In this document: positions 8,044-17,149 of the stretch, piece by piece
Layout of the letters: each line of letters opens with the position of its first letter
Position numbering within the stretch: the stretch's first letter is position 1
NCBI GenBank assembly: GCA_963677415.2
Contig: CAXXFJ010000038.1
Span: 52,907-116,906, forward strand
Direction: 5' to 3'
Length of the DNA: 64,000 nucleotides
Source of the DNA: JAQUTK01 sp963677415
GTDB taxonomy: Bacteria; Bacteroidota; Bacteroidia; Bacteroidales; JAQUTK01
Translations under genes and position numbers: made by a program
Notes under the pieces: generated by a model
What the model was told of the DNA's origin: nothing
The model's input: only the letters and a program-made list of their open reading frames with translations
The model's database searches: none

Positions 8044-8081
8044 ATTTCCTTTGCAGTTACCACACATTAAGGGAAATAACA

Positions 8082-9284
8082 ATGAGCAAAAATACACATT
8101 TTACCGGACAGCCGCTTTATGCGCAACTATTAAAATTGACTGACAGCAAAGAAATCGCTAGAATAAGCCTAGAAGGTTGTCATGACCGTTATATTAAGAA
8201 GTTAGACGGCTACTCTCATTTTGTAATAATGCTCTACGCAGTGCTAATGCGTTATGATTCTCTCCGTGAAATCGTAGTAGGAATGCTCTCTGAGGCAAAT
8301 AAGATCAACCACCTGGGCATAGACTATATGGTAAAACGGAGCACTTTGGCAGAAGCCAACAACAGGCGTAGCAATGAATTCTTTGAGCAGATATATTTCG
8401 AGCTGTACAAGAAATACAAGAACGATTTAACGGACAGCCGAACAGATAAAGCTTGGGAACACTTGCTGCATATTATGGACTCTACTACAATAACGCTGTT
8501 TTCAAACGTTTTAAAAGGTGCCGGTCGCAATCCAAAGCATGGAAAGAAGAAAGGAGGCATAAAGGTTCATACTTTACTCAAGGCCGAAGAGGGAGTGCCT
8601 TATAATATCCATTTTACATCGGCAGCAACCCATGATCATGTTATGCTTACTAAACTAAAGCTGACAAATGGGGCATTCATAGCCATGGACAGAGCATATA
8701 TCGACTATAAGGTCTTTCAGGAGTTTACAAACAACGGAGTCTTTTATGTAACCAAAATGAAGAAAAACCTACGCTACGAGTCAGTTGACGGATGTTTTCT
8801 TGTGAATAAAGATGGGCTAGTTGTCTTAAGTGATCATACAATCGAGCTCAAAAAGGATGATATAACCCATATCTCACGACGAATAGAGTATTGGGAAGAA
8901 AAAAAGAAGCACTCCTCCGTTCTTCTAACCAATAACTTTGAGTTGGATCCGGAAGAAATTATTGCCATCTATCTCAGGCGTTGGCAGATAGAGAGTCTAT
9001 TCAAGCAATTGAAACAAAATTTTCCACTTAAATACTTCTTTGGAGAGAGCGTAAATGCAATCAAAACACAGATATGGATAACACTTATTGCAAATTTGCT
9101 CTTATCAGTCATAAAGAAGCGCATAAAACGGGAATGGAGTTTCTCTAATCTTGTCACAATGATAAGACAAACACTAATGTACTATATCGACATATATAGT
9201 TTTTGTGAGAATCCCGAAAAGGCCTGGTTGAAGATCATTAATCAGCCCAATTCATCCCCTCCTGAACCGTCTCTTTTTGATTAG
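8082..9284 (+). CDS. IS4-family DDE transposase
   Basis: A 400-residue transposase starting MSKNTHFTGQPLYAQ. The frame is open upstream to 8025, but that would run through the internal terminator, so ATG at 8082 is chosen. The catalytic triad is visible: Asp in HIMDSTTI (about 133), Asp in AMDRAYIDY (about 203) and Glu in YLRRWQIESLFKQLK (about 304), which also gives the IS4-family Y(2)R(3)E(6)K signature. No frameshift or stop, so the element may be active. An imperfect -7 box (TTCCTTTG, 8046-8053) lies between the internal terminator and the start, which would permit transcription from within the element only. Confidence 0.93.
   Translation: MSKNTHFTGQPLYAQLLKLTDSKEIARISLEGCHDRYIKKLDGYSHFVIMLYAVLMRYDSLREIVVGMLSEANKINHLGIDYMVKRSTLAEANNRRSNEFFEQIYFELYKKYKNDLTDSRTDKAWEHLLHIMDSTTITLFSNVLKGAGRNPKHGKKKGGIKVHTLLKAEEGVPYNIHFTSAATHDHVMLTKLKLTNGAFIAMDRAYIDYKVFQEFTNNGVFYVTKMKKNLRYESVDGCFLVNKDGLVVLSDHTIELKKDDITHISRRIEYWEEKKKHSSVLLTNNFELDPEEIIAIYLRRWQIESLFKQLKQNFPLKYFFGESVNAIKTQIWITLIANLLLSVIKKRIKREWSFSNLVTMIRQTLMYYIDIYSFCENPEKAWLKIINQPNSSPPEPSLFD
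8098..8112 (-). repeat. Internal inverted copy of the IS end inside the transposase gene
   Basis: ATTTTACCGGACAGC is the exact reverse complement of 7976-7990 and encodes FTGQP near the transposase N-terminus. In a read-through RNA the two would form a 15-bp stem enclosing the start codon. Confidence 0.85.
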
Positions 9285-9360
9285 GGGGCTTGCTATGTAT
9301 AGTAATGACCGAAATGCCATTTTAATAGGCAGATCGGCGTGACTATTTATACGATTTTGT

Positions 9361-9374
9361 TTTTACCGGACAGC
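9361..9374 (-). repeat. IS right terminal inverted repeat
   Basis: TTTTACCGGACAGC, the reverse complement of the first 14 bases of the IS. Confidence 0.85.
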
Positions 9375-9391
9375 AATGAAAAAGAATGATT

Positions 9392-9651
9392 TCACAAGCT
9401 CATGCCAAACCTGATTCTTGCTGTAAAGCTTTTATTCGGATTAGTGCCTGTTTCGCAAGGATTGATGATATGTTGGAAGCCCAGCTGGATAAATGTATTC
9501 TCAGTCAAAGGATATCGATAAGTAAGCTCAATAGCCATTTCCTTAGCCTTTCTGTCGGTAAAGTGTGCATAAGAGAATGTTACTCTCAGGATATCTTCAC
9601 CCTCTTTGCAACTATTGAATGCCTCCCCGGCTCAAGGTCAGACTTGCTGGA
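9392..9651 (-). pseudogene. 3' remnant of a carbohydrate-selective porin (OprB-like), frameshifted
   Basis: Reading the minus strand, about 85 residues of an outer-membrane beta-barrel C-terminus can be recovered. The main frame covers EGEDILRVTFSYAHFTDRKA, then ELTYRYPLTENTFIQLGFQ and HIINP, ending in ARIRFGMSL at the TGA 9392-9394. The E-x-x-Y-x-Y-P-L-T...Q-x-x-I-x-N-P pattern is typical of the last strands of OprB porins. The 5' section (SSKSDLEPG) is in another frame, joined at a GGGG run near 9635, so a one-base deletion is inferred. The fragment starts directly after the msrA stop codon and ends 17 bp from the IS. Family call from motif memory. Confidence 0.65.
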
Positions 9652-10149
9652 TTAAGCCTGTTTTGCTTTTGCAAATTTATCTCTTCCTATATGGCAGTAG
9701 CCATTCGGGTTCTTATCCAGATATTCCTGGTGATACTCTTCTGCCAGAAAATACTTTGTCAAGGGTAATACCTCTACTGCGATAGGCAAGGTGTATTTCT
9801 TTGCCAGTTTAGTGATTGAGGCCTGTATGACCGGCAGATCCCCGGGATTTATATAATAGATGCCTGTGCGGTATTGCGAACCGATGTCTCCTCCCTGTTT
9901 GTTGACAGAAGTAGGGTTAATGACGTCATAATATAGTAGCAGCAACTTATCCAATGATAGTATCGCACTATCATACACCACTTCTACCGTCTCTGCATGT
10001 CCGGTATTACTATGTTTTACCTCCTCATAAGTAGGATTATCGGTATTGCCATTGGCATATCCCACAGATGTTTTTGTTACTCCATTGATCAAAGAGAAAT
10101 ATTTTTCTGTACCCCAGAAACAACCCCCTGCTAAATAAATTGTGCTCAT
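9652..10149 (-). CDS. msrA: Peptide methionine sulfoxide reductase A
   Basis: A 165-residue thiol reductase for methionine-S-sulfoxide. The active-site motif GGCFWGTEKYF (Cys at about residue 10), GYANGNTDNPTYEEV, SNTGHAETVEVVYD and SQYRTGIYY are all present; ends YCHIGRDKFAKAKQA as in short stand-alone MsrA proteins. No fused MsrB domain and no signal peptide, so cytoplasmic. Its stop codon directly abuts a porin fragment, meaning the region downstream of msrA has been rearranged, but the protein itself looks complete. Confidence 0.95.
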   Translation of the reverse strand: MSTIYLAGGCFWGTEKYFSLINGVTKTSVGYANGNTDNPTYEEVKHSNTGHAETVEVVYDSAILSLDKLLLLYYDVINPTSVNKQGGDIGSQYRTGIYYINPGDLPVIQASITKLAKKYTLPIAVEVLPLTKYFLAEEYHQEYLDKNPNGYCHIGRDKFAKAKQA

Positions 10150-10206
10150 TATTCACCTCCAGTTTATTATTGAAACGTTAGACTTTTGCAAATATCGGAA
10201 TAAAAA

Positions 10207-10241
10207 CAAAGAGAACCAAACACTCGGTTTGATTCTCTTTG
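10207..10241 (-). terminator. Terminator downstream of the GH27 lipoprotein gene
   Basis: Stem CAAAGAGAA-x-CAAAC with GTTTG-x-TTCTCTTTG (one mismatch); on the minus strand it is followed by GTTTTTATT. Confidence 0.7.
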
Positions 10242-10282
10242 AATAGTATCTCCCATTTACTTAATGGAAGAATTTAATAAAC

Positions 10283-12283
10283 TTATTTTGAGGGAGAAAC
10301 CTTCACGAATACTACTCCGTGGAAAGGAACTTCCATTTCCAGTTTGTCAGAGAATTCACCAAGGTCTTTTTGTCTCCACAAATCTCTAACTACCTGTTTG
10401 CCACTGATACCCAGTGCTTCAAAAGTAGCACTTACTGTAAGCGTGGAACTAACAGCCTGATCATCCCAAATGAAATAATCAGCAGCTTCTTTCACTCCAC
10501 CTGTGTTGAACAGACCAACAGCTTTTGAGCCATCTTCAAGATCTTTTACCCAGACTTCGTATCCATTTTCCATTACGACGCGTTTGGCTTGGTTGCCAAG
10601 TATGTCTTGGTTAACATCGATAACCTCGTCATTGGTCAGCAAGTTGATTGTAAACTCATCCATCTGGCTCATATCACAACCAATCAGCAAAGGAGAAGAA
10701 AGCAAACTCCACAATGAGATGTGAGTGTATTGCTCGTCAGGAGTCAGACGAGAATCATGCAAGCTGGGACCCCAGCCTACTTTGCCTACAACTAACATAT
10801 CAGGGTCATTCCAGTTACCTGGTTTTGAATATTGTGTACTGCTGTTTGTGGCTTTACCGAAACCGATAGAGTACAGACTCTGCCATGAATCGTTGATGTC
10901 ACCAGTTGTTCTCCACAGTTGAGCACCCATTTCAGCACCCCATTCCCATACATTCCCCATTCCATATTGGCAAAGGCTGTATACGATGTCGCGATTCTGT
11001 TTCCTCAATGCATCTCTCATGACAATGTATGGCTTCTGGTAATCAGCTAACTGCGGATTGCGAGGAGCTTCTTGTCCATAAGAACACCAGTCATATTTCA
11101 AGTAGTCGATACCCCATTTTGCATAGGTTGCAGCATCCTGCTCTTCATGTTTCAAGCTACCCAGATAGCCACCACACGTATAATTGCCCGGTGAACTGTA
11201 AATACCCAGTTTCAAACCTTTAGAGTGAATATAGTCAGAAAGACGTTTCATGTCAGGGAATTTCTCATTGGTAACGATTTCACCGTTCTTAGCACGTTCC
11301 TTAGCTTCCCAACCATCATCAATATTCATGTATGTCCAACCATGATTAATTAATCCGGCAGCAATCATAGCATCTGCTGATGATTTTACTTTATCTTCAC
11401 TTACAGACAGACCCCAGCAGTTCCAGCTGTTCCAACCCATTGGAGGAGTCAGAGTAAGTTTATTTGGGCTGATAACAATGCGCAAGTCGCGTGTTGCAGC
11501 ACCTTTAGCATTGGTTGCAGTCAGTTTAACTGTAAATTCACCTTCTTTAGCTACTTTACCTGTAATGATACCTGTGGCACCATCCAATGTCAAACCTTCA
11601 GGAAGATTTTCAGCGGTAATTGCAATTGGTTCAACTCCTGTTGCAGCAACCTTGAAAAGGAAAGGTTTGTTAGGACTGCAACCTGTAATCTTTGCTCCAT
11701 TGATACGTGGAGTTTCAGCAGGTTTTGGTGTCAGAATGAATTTCTCAGATATGGCTGCAGCAGCTACTTTCTGATCTACAAATTCCGGCAGGATACTGTC
11801 TTTGTATTCAATTTTAAGATCACACCAGTCAGCATGGTCAGAATCATTCCCGTCTTTACCATCTGTCACTAAGAAGGCCAGTTTTTGGATGCCTTTCAAG
11901 CTGACATCAATTGTTTTGGCAGAGTCATTGGCACTTAACAGGCCACTTTCCCAGATTACTTTTTTGTCACCTATCAGATAGAACTCAACGCTACCTGTTG
12001 ATTTCTCATCATCTATCCCGACCTGTGCAGTAAGGCGAACGCCTTTCTTATCCAGGTTGAGCATAAATTTACTTACGGCATGTGTTCCGATGCCTCGTTC
12101 GAATGTTTGACCTCCAATGCTAAGAGTAGCCCCGTCGATACTTTTGTTTGCTTTGGTTTTACCCCATTGAGACTCAATTTTCCCCATATCCAATTCGTCA
12201 AGATACAGTGTATGTGTCTTTTGCTGACAGGAGACAGAGATGAAACCAAGTGTAATAAGCGATAGTAAAATTGTTTTATTCAT
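10283..12283 (-). CDS. NPCBM-containing GH27 alpha-galactosidase lipoprotein
   Basis: A 666-residue enzyme predicted to hydrolyse terminal alpha-galactosides (GH27 also includes N-acetylgalactosaminidases and isomaltodextranase-like enzymes). Lipoprotein signal with lipobox SVSC (Cys 19). Order: NPCBM domain (about 25-160, containing GGQTFERGIGTHA), an Ig-like He_PIG domain (about 190-272, LPEGLTLDGATGIITGK), a GH27 TIM barrel (about 278-560, PPMGWNSWNCWG, nucleophile Asp in YLKYDWC near 397, acid Asp in RTTGDINDSW near 462) and a C-terminal beta-sandwich. All key residues present. A candidate -7 box sits about 315 bp upstream. It faces away from a second, broken GH27 gene. Confidence 0.93.
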   Translation of the reverse strand: MNKTILLSLITLGFISVSCQQKTHTLYLDELDMGKIESQWGKTKANKSIDGATLSIGGQTFERGIGTHAVSKFMLNLDKKGVRLTAQVGIDDEKSTGSVEFYLIGDKKVIWESGLLSANDSAKTIDVSLKGIQKLAFLVTDGKDGNDSDHADWCDLKIEYKDSILPEFVDQKVAAAAISEKFILTPKPAETPRINGAKITGCSPNKPFLFKVAATGVEPIAITAENLPEGLTLDGATGIITGKVAKEGEFTVKLTATNAKGAATRDLRIVISPNKLTLTPPMGWNSWNCWGLSVSEDKVKSSADAMIAAGLINHGWTYMNIDDGWEAKERAKNGEIVTNEKFPDMKRLSDYIHSKGLKLGIYSSPGNYTCGGYLGSLKHEEQDAATYAKWGIDYLKYDWCSYGQEAPRNPQLADYQKPYIVMRDALRKQNRDIVYSLCQYGMGNVWEWGAEMGAQLWRTTGDINDSWQSLYSIGFGKATNSSTQYSKPGNWNDPDMLVVGKVGWGPSLHDSRLTPDEQYTHISLWSLLSSPLLIGCDMSQMDEFTINLLTNDEVIDVNQDILGNQAKRVVMENGYEVWVKDLEDGSKAVGLFNTGGVKEAADYFIWDDQAVSSTLTVSATFEALGISGKQVVRDLWRQKDLGEFSDKLEMEVPFHGVVFVKVSPSK

Positions 12284-12797
12284 GGTTAATCATTTATATG
12301 GATAATTTTTTGATTTTTATTCCGGACAAGCAGATCCGAAGTCGATACAATCCATTGGATTAATATCATTTGTCTTTCGCTGGCTTACTGCGTGCTAGTT
12401 CCTATACTCTATAGGTGACAGGCAAATTGTGTCTATCTGTGTTTTTTTTCAGTCATTGAGATTTCGTTAATTAGTATATTAGCCATTTACAATTTACCGT
12501 TCTCTTGGATATCATAATATTCAGATAGCGTTGCCTTTCTAAATGTGTTGATTTAACATTTAAAGATCCGCAAAATCGTTTTCTATATCCTTGATGCAAA
12601 AATAGTTATTAATTTGAATTGTTGTGCAGGTTGTTGATTCTTTTCACTCAATTTAGCATTGTAAAGCATGGATTTATACATTGAATAGTCTCCAGGTGGA
12701 AACTATCAGTCAATGATGTATCTTAATACATAAGATGAATATTCGTACAATTAGAAAATTAGCCTATCTTTGTTTTACAAAATAAAAATGCACCTTT
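12284..12797. other. 514-bp AT-rich divergent intergenic region
   Basis: No open frame or RNA gene that I can support. It holds -7-like boxes on both strands: TATTTTTG on the minus strand (12597-12604) towards the intact GH27 gene, which would give a long leader, and TATCTTTG on the plus strand (12765-12772) towards the broken GH27 gene. Confidence 0.5.
12765..12772 (+). promoter_or_regulatory. -7 box of the broken GH27 gene
   Basis: TATCTTTG matches TAnnTTTG exactly, 26 bp before ATG 12798. The -33 region is weak. Confidence 0.5.
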
Positions 12798-14383
12798 ATG
12801 TTTTTCAAGAAGACACTACTTTCAATTCTTTTGTGTTCATCAATGATTCACACGAATGCTCAGAAACAACTAAATCCGATGATGGGCTGGAGCTCATGGA
12901 ATACCTTCAGAGTACGCATTCATGAAGATCTGATCAAAGCTTCGGCAGATGCCATTGTGGAGAAAGGGCTTAAAGATGCAGGCTATCTCTATTGCAATAT
13001 AGATGATGGTTACTTTGGCGGACGTGATGCTGAAGGCAATCTGTTCCCCAATCCTGCGAAGTTTCCGAATGGAATGAAAGCAGTAGCTGATCATATTCAT
13101 TCGCTAGGTCTGAAGGCGGGGATCTATTCTGATGCAGGGAGCAATACTTGCGGCTCTATTTACGATGGAGATAAACTGGGGGTAGGGGTAGGATTGTTTG
13201 GACATGATACGCAGGACTGTAATACCTTTTTTAAAGAGTGGGGATATGACTATATCAAAGTGGATTGGTGTGGTGGCGAGGCTACAAAGAAATCCGAGCA
13301 GGAACGATATACAGCCATCCGAAAAGCGATTCAAGCAACAGGTCGTACCGATATCCGGCTGAATATTTGTCGCTGGCAGTTTCCCGGCACCTGGGCCATG
13401 GATGTGGCAGAGTCATGGCGTACCCAAACTGATATCGGTCCCAATTGGAAGGCCGTCGTGCATCAGTTTGACAACAATCTTTTTTTGGCCGCCTACGCCC
13501 GGCCCCGGACATTTCAATGATATGGATATGCTTGAAGTTGGCAGAGGGATGAGCTATGAAGAAGACAAAAGTCATTTTGGCCTGTGGTGTATTATGTCCT
13601 CTCCACTGATGATTGGATGTGACATTCGGATGCTTTACCAACAAACACTCTCCATTCTTAAGAACAAAGAGGTGATAGCTCTCAATCAGGATCCTCTTGG
13701 ATTACAAGCGAAGCTCATCTCACAGGATGGCAGTAAGATAGTGCTTGCCAAACCACTGCTGAAATCAATGAAGCGATTCGCGGGGTAGCTCTGTTTAATA
13801 AAAGTGAACAATCACAAATCATCCGTGTCCGTTTTGCTGACTTGAATATCTCTCCTAAAAGCAACTGTTCGTGATCTGTGGCAGCAGAAAGAGTTGGGCA
13901 CATTCATCGATTATTATGAGACGACAGTGCCTTCACATGGCACTGTATTACCTAAAAATCTCTGCCAAAGAAGCTTACGAACCTCTCAAGTATGAAGCAG
14001 AATATGCATATATGAAAGAATACCTTCCCAAGAACGATTCTTGTGCTGCATTCAAAGCAAAGGAAGGAACGTCCGGTGGTTATATAATGGCTCATTTAGG
14101 CAATAATCCCGATAACTGGGCTGAATTCAGAGAAGTATTTAGTAAGAAAGGAGGCGATTACCGTCTTACTATCTATTACCTCTCCGCTGAAAATAGAAAC
14201 TTGACATACACAATCAACGAAGGGAAAGAAGTACTTCTGACAGATTTGAACTCAGGAAGCTGGGATAAGGTTGCTTCCACAAGTAAAACAATCCGGTTAA
14301 AATCCGGTAACAATGTGATTCGTTTGGGTAATGCCTCTGCATTTGCCCCCGATATTGATAAGATTGAAGTGTGCAAAGAATGA
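12798..14383 (+). pseudogene. GH27 alpha-galactosidase with C-terminal CBM, four frameshifts
   Basis: The conceptual protein has a signal peptide (ending HTNAQ), a GH27 barrel (NPMMGWSSWNTF, CNIDDGY, YIKVDWC nucleophile Asp, WRTQTDIGPNW acid Asp), a beta-sandwich (VRDLWQQKELGTF) and a CBM6/35-like domain (YEAEYAYMKEYLP to APDIDKIEVCKE). It is split among frames: +1 C in a CCC run at 13498-13500 (should read YAGPGHFND), a shift at 13751-13755, +1 A in an AAAA run at 13857-13860, and +1 C near 13951-13957. Between lesions the sequence is well conserved, so inactivation is recent, or the indels are assembly errors. The catalytic half is intact up to residue about 234. Confidence 0.85.
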
Positions 14384-14449
14384 ACAGCTTCATTTATATG
14401 AATGAGTTCAATGATTTTAATTTAATTAGTAATTTTAAATTATACCAAG

Positions 14450-15972
14450 ATGAGAATTCATCAAACTTTAGGATTAGCCTTTTTAATGTGTACGAACACT
14501 GTTTTCTCTCAAACAGTAGGGTCTTTGGTTCCGGATGTGCCGTCAAAAGCTCCTGATTATTTCTGTACATGGAACATACAAGGTTATGTATGCAACTATG
14601 TGAATGGTGAAGAGCAGCGATATGCTATGAATGAAGCAAATATGTTTGGGGAAGGTTCATTTCAGAATTGGGTCAGTTTTCTTCCCTAAAATCCGAAAAG
14701 ATTTGTTTTTTCGTTATGGGACGATTCCTGGGATATTCCATTGGATAAGAACTTTCTAAATGATTACGTCGGTACTGTTGAACTGAATCAGGAACGCTTC
14801 CCTTCTTTCACCGGTAACCCAACCGAAAGACTCAGCAAACTTGTGGCATCCGTGAAAGCAAAAGGATGGAAGGGTCTGGGAGGATGGATATGTGCTCAAG
14901 AAGCAGTTGCTTCCGGCAATGTTGACTCCACTCACATACTCGGCCGGAGCGCATGAAAGCTGCTCAGGCTGCCGGATTTGAATATTGGAAAGTGGACTGG
15001 GGAAAGAACTCTAGAAACATGGAATGGCGACAAATGCTAACCCGTTTAGGTCGTACCTATGCTCCTGATCTAGTCATTGAACATGCGATGGAAGGAAAAT
15101 ATGTTTCAATTGGTGATGTATATCGAACATATGATGTAGAGAATATTATAGCACAACCGGTCACGATACAGCGAGTTGCAGATCTATTTAAATACAAACC
15201 TCAAGGTGATGCTAAGGCACTCATTAATTGTGAAGATGAACCCTATATAGCAGTAGGTCTGGGTTGCGCTATTGGTGTAATGCGCCATCCTTATGCAGAT
15301 AATCAACCTGATGGTACAATAGATTTTGTCTTCCCTCCGGTAGGGCGTGACATCAAACATAGACTCGACGAAGTGGTAAGAGGTGTAAGATGGCACCGTA
15401 TTGCAGAACCCTTTGGCGTTGGTTCGGATAATTATAGCATTGATACAGTTGAATTAAAGGATTATTGGGTGTTAGGCAAAAGAGAAACCTGGAATCTTTC
15501 TCGTAAGATAGGAGATACTTTAAGGGCCCAGTGCCCCTGCAAGGGCGAGTAGAGGATTACGTTTGCCCGAGGTAGATCAATCCATCCAATCCCGTCCTTT
15601 TGTACTATCCTCTCTTTATCCCAATGGGGCTGTGGCTATTGCTACCATTGGCCGTTCCATCAATCGCAAGTATATAGCTCCACGGGTTGCTGTCATACAA
15701 GCCATTAGCAACATTGACAACCCCTATTGGTGTTTTTGGCGATTATGAGTCATTGACCCCTCATAGTATCTCAAACTATAAAAGCATCGGAATATACGGT
15801 CTGGGGACAAGATCTCGCAGGTGACATTTCTGTAAATGTTACAAAAGAGATTGTCTTTAAAGGAAATAAGATCATTATTTCAGGCAGTTTAATCCGAAAA
15901 GTTGGGCTTTCGGCAGCTTCTAAAGGAGATGTGTCTGAACCGGGTTTAGTTTTAAAATTCATAAGAAAGTAG
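14450..15972 (+). pseudogene. Clan GH-D-like glycosidase, multiply frameshifted
   Basis: The conceptual product starts MRIHQTLGLAFLMCTNTVFS (signal peptide) and contains a TIM-barrel-like region with VMDDSWDIPLDKNFLNDYVG, KGWKGLGGWICAQEA and FEYWKVDWGKNSRNMEW (YWKVDW resembles the clan D nucleophile motif), then a C-terminal beta-domain ending LVLKFIRK. Single-base insertions are inferred at TTTT 14677-14680, T6 14706-14711 and GGG 14718-14720 (together restoring frame), with further shifts at about 14930-14943, 15524-15531, CCCC 15721-15724 and CCCC 15757-15760. Family membership below clan level is uncertain. It follows the broken GH27 gene by 66 bp in the same direction, probably one former operon. 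Confidence 0.75.
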
Positions 15973-16041
15973 CTCAACGGTTACCAGACTTTAAGTTTGT
16001 CGTGGCTATTATAGGAAGAAACGTCCTATAACAGTTACGAT

Positions 16042-16983
16042 TTACTTTTTCGAATTAAAGTCAAATTCCCTGCTTTCAACTTTTCCGAATCCATTTAACA
16101 CCAGTTTGTCCGAATAGATATCCAGAATGGCATAGGCATTCACTTCAACCATCCCCTGTAAAGTCACAACTGGAATGTTTTTATAATACGCAAAACCACC
16201 GGCATGATGATGCCCGGCAAACAGAGCTTTTACACAATCAAACTTATCGATAACGTCTAAGACTTCCCTATTATTCAAGACCTGCAAGCCATTTTCAGGG
16301 TAAAGGGGTTGATGAGAGAAGAGAATAACAATATCGTGATTCTTCTGTGCATTTGCAAGAGTTTCCTGCAACCAGTTTAGTTGTTTCTCTCCGATGCCAC
16401 CATTGTAATCCAAAGAGCTTTTGTTGGAATATTGCTTTGTTCTAGCTACCATCTTTAAATATTCATCCTCTTGTCCTTTTCTCTTTTTATTGGCTGCATC
16501 TATGGAATATTGAGCCAGATCGTTTGTATTTAAAACAATAAAAACAACATGTCCTCTTCTCTCAGAATAATAGGAATTTGACATGGATAAATAATCCATC
16601 AATTTATTTAAAGCCTTGTCTCCTTTTGCTCCTCGAAATCCTTTTGAATAGACACCTGCTACGTCATGATTACCCAGCACATGGTAAACCGTACTGTCAC
16701 TCCGACTAAACCCTTTGAGCACTGGCGCTATATTATTATCTATATTACGATCGATGAGATCGCCCAAATGAAAGGAGAAATTCACCTTACTGTTGTTGAA
16801 CTCAGTGATACATTTATCCAGCCGGTCCAGCGATTTCCTGTATTCTCTTTTACCTTCAGAGGAACAATCGCAATATTGAACATCGGTTACCAGACCCACT
16901 CTAAGTTTCGGAGCAGAACTTTGAGAAAAAGAATAATGTGCTCCTAATAGGAGGATGTAAAGGATGATAAGTCTTCTTTTCAT
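16042..16983 (-). CDS. Secreted calcineurin-like metallophosphoesterase (ADPRibase-Mn-like)
   Basis: A 313-residue protein with a signal peptide (residues 1-20, ending HYSFSQ). The two-metal phosphoesterase motifs are complete: GLVTDVQY (Asp, Gln), FHLGDLIDR, HVLGNHDVAG, ILFSHQPLY and FAGHHHAGG. The TDVQY start and the K-R-E-Y-R-K-S-L helix resemble Mn-dependent ADP-ribose/CDP-alcohol diphosphatases. Location after two glycosidase genes on the opposite strand suggests a periplasmic or surface phosphoester or nucleotide-sugar substrate, but this is inference. No damage seen. Confidence 0.85.
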   Translation of the reverse strand: MKRRLIILYILLLGAHYSFSQSSAPKLRVGLVTDVQYCDCSSEGKREYRKSLDRLDKCITEFNNSKVNFSFHLGDLIDRNIDNNIAPVLKGFSRSDSTVYHVLGNHDVAGVYSKGFRGAKGDKALNKLMDYLSMSNSYYSERRGHVVFIVLNTNDLAQYSIDAANKKRKGQEDEYLKMVARTKQYSNKSSLDYNGGIGEKQLNWLQETLANAQKNHDIVILFSHQPLYPENGLQVLNNREVLDVIDKFDCVKALFAGHHHAGGFAYYKNIPVVTLQGMVEVNAYAILDIYSDKLVLNGFGKVESREFDFNSKK

Positions 16984-17149
16984 AAAATAGTAAGATATGA
17001 TTGGTTGTATCGCACCTGCAAACTTCAGTTCTTTATCTTCAGTGCGGCGACAAAAATATGGATAGATATTGAGATTAACAAGATAAATGAGAATAATAAA
17101 TCCCGGAACTATCTGAAGAAGATTTGTATTGCCTCTTGCATCAAACTGC

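Larger units (their letters stand above)
7976..9374 (+). mobile_element. IS4-family insertion sequence, about 1.4 kb, apparently complete
   Basis: Left end GCTGTCCGGTAAAA (7976-7989) is repeated in inverse orientation at 9361-9374; the match extends two bases outward (TT/AA), giving a 16-bp inverted repeat. One transposase gene fills the interior. AAAAAGAAT occurs on both sides (7963-7971 and 9379-9387), a possible 9-bp target duplication, though offset by 2-4 bp from the repeat ends and in A-rich DNA. Between the left end and the transposase are an internal terminator and, inside the gene, a further inverted copy of the end. It lies 17 bp from the stop codon of a truncated porin gene. Confidence 0.88.

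Noticed and set aside
9386..9655. Plus-strand 89-codon open frame between the IS and msrA
   Set aside because: It is antisense to the recognisable porin remnant on the minus strand and has no family features.
12798..13520. Truncated but functional short GH27 enzyme
   Set aside because: The frame stops in the middle of the conserved YAGPGHFNDMD region, and the rest of the protein is present in other frames, so a broken gene is the better reading.
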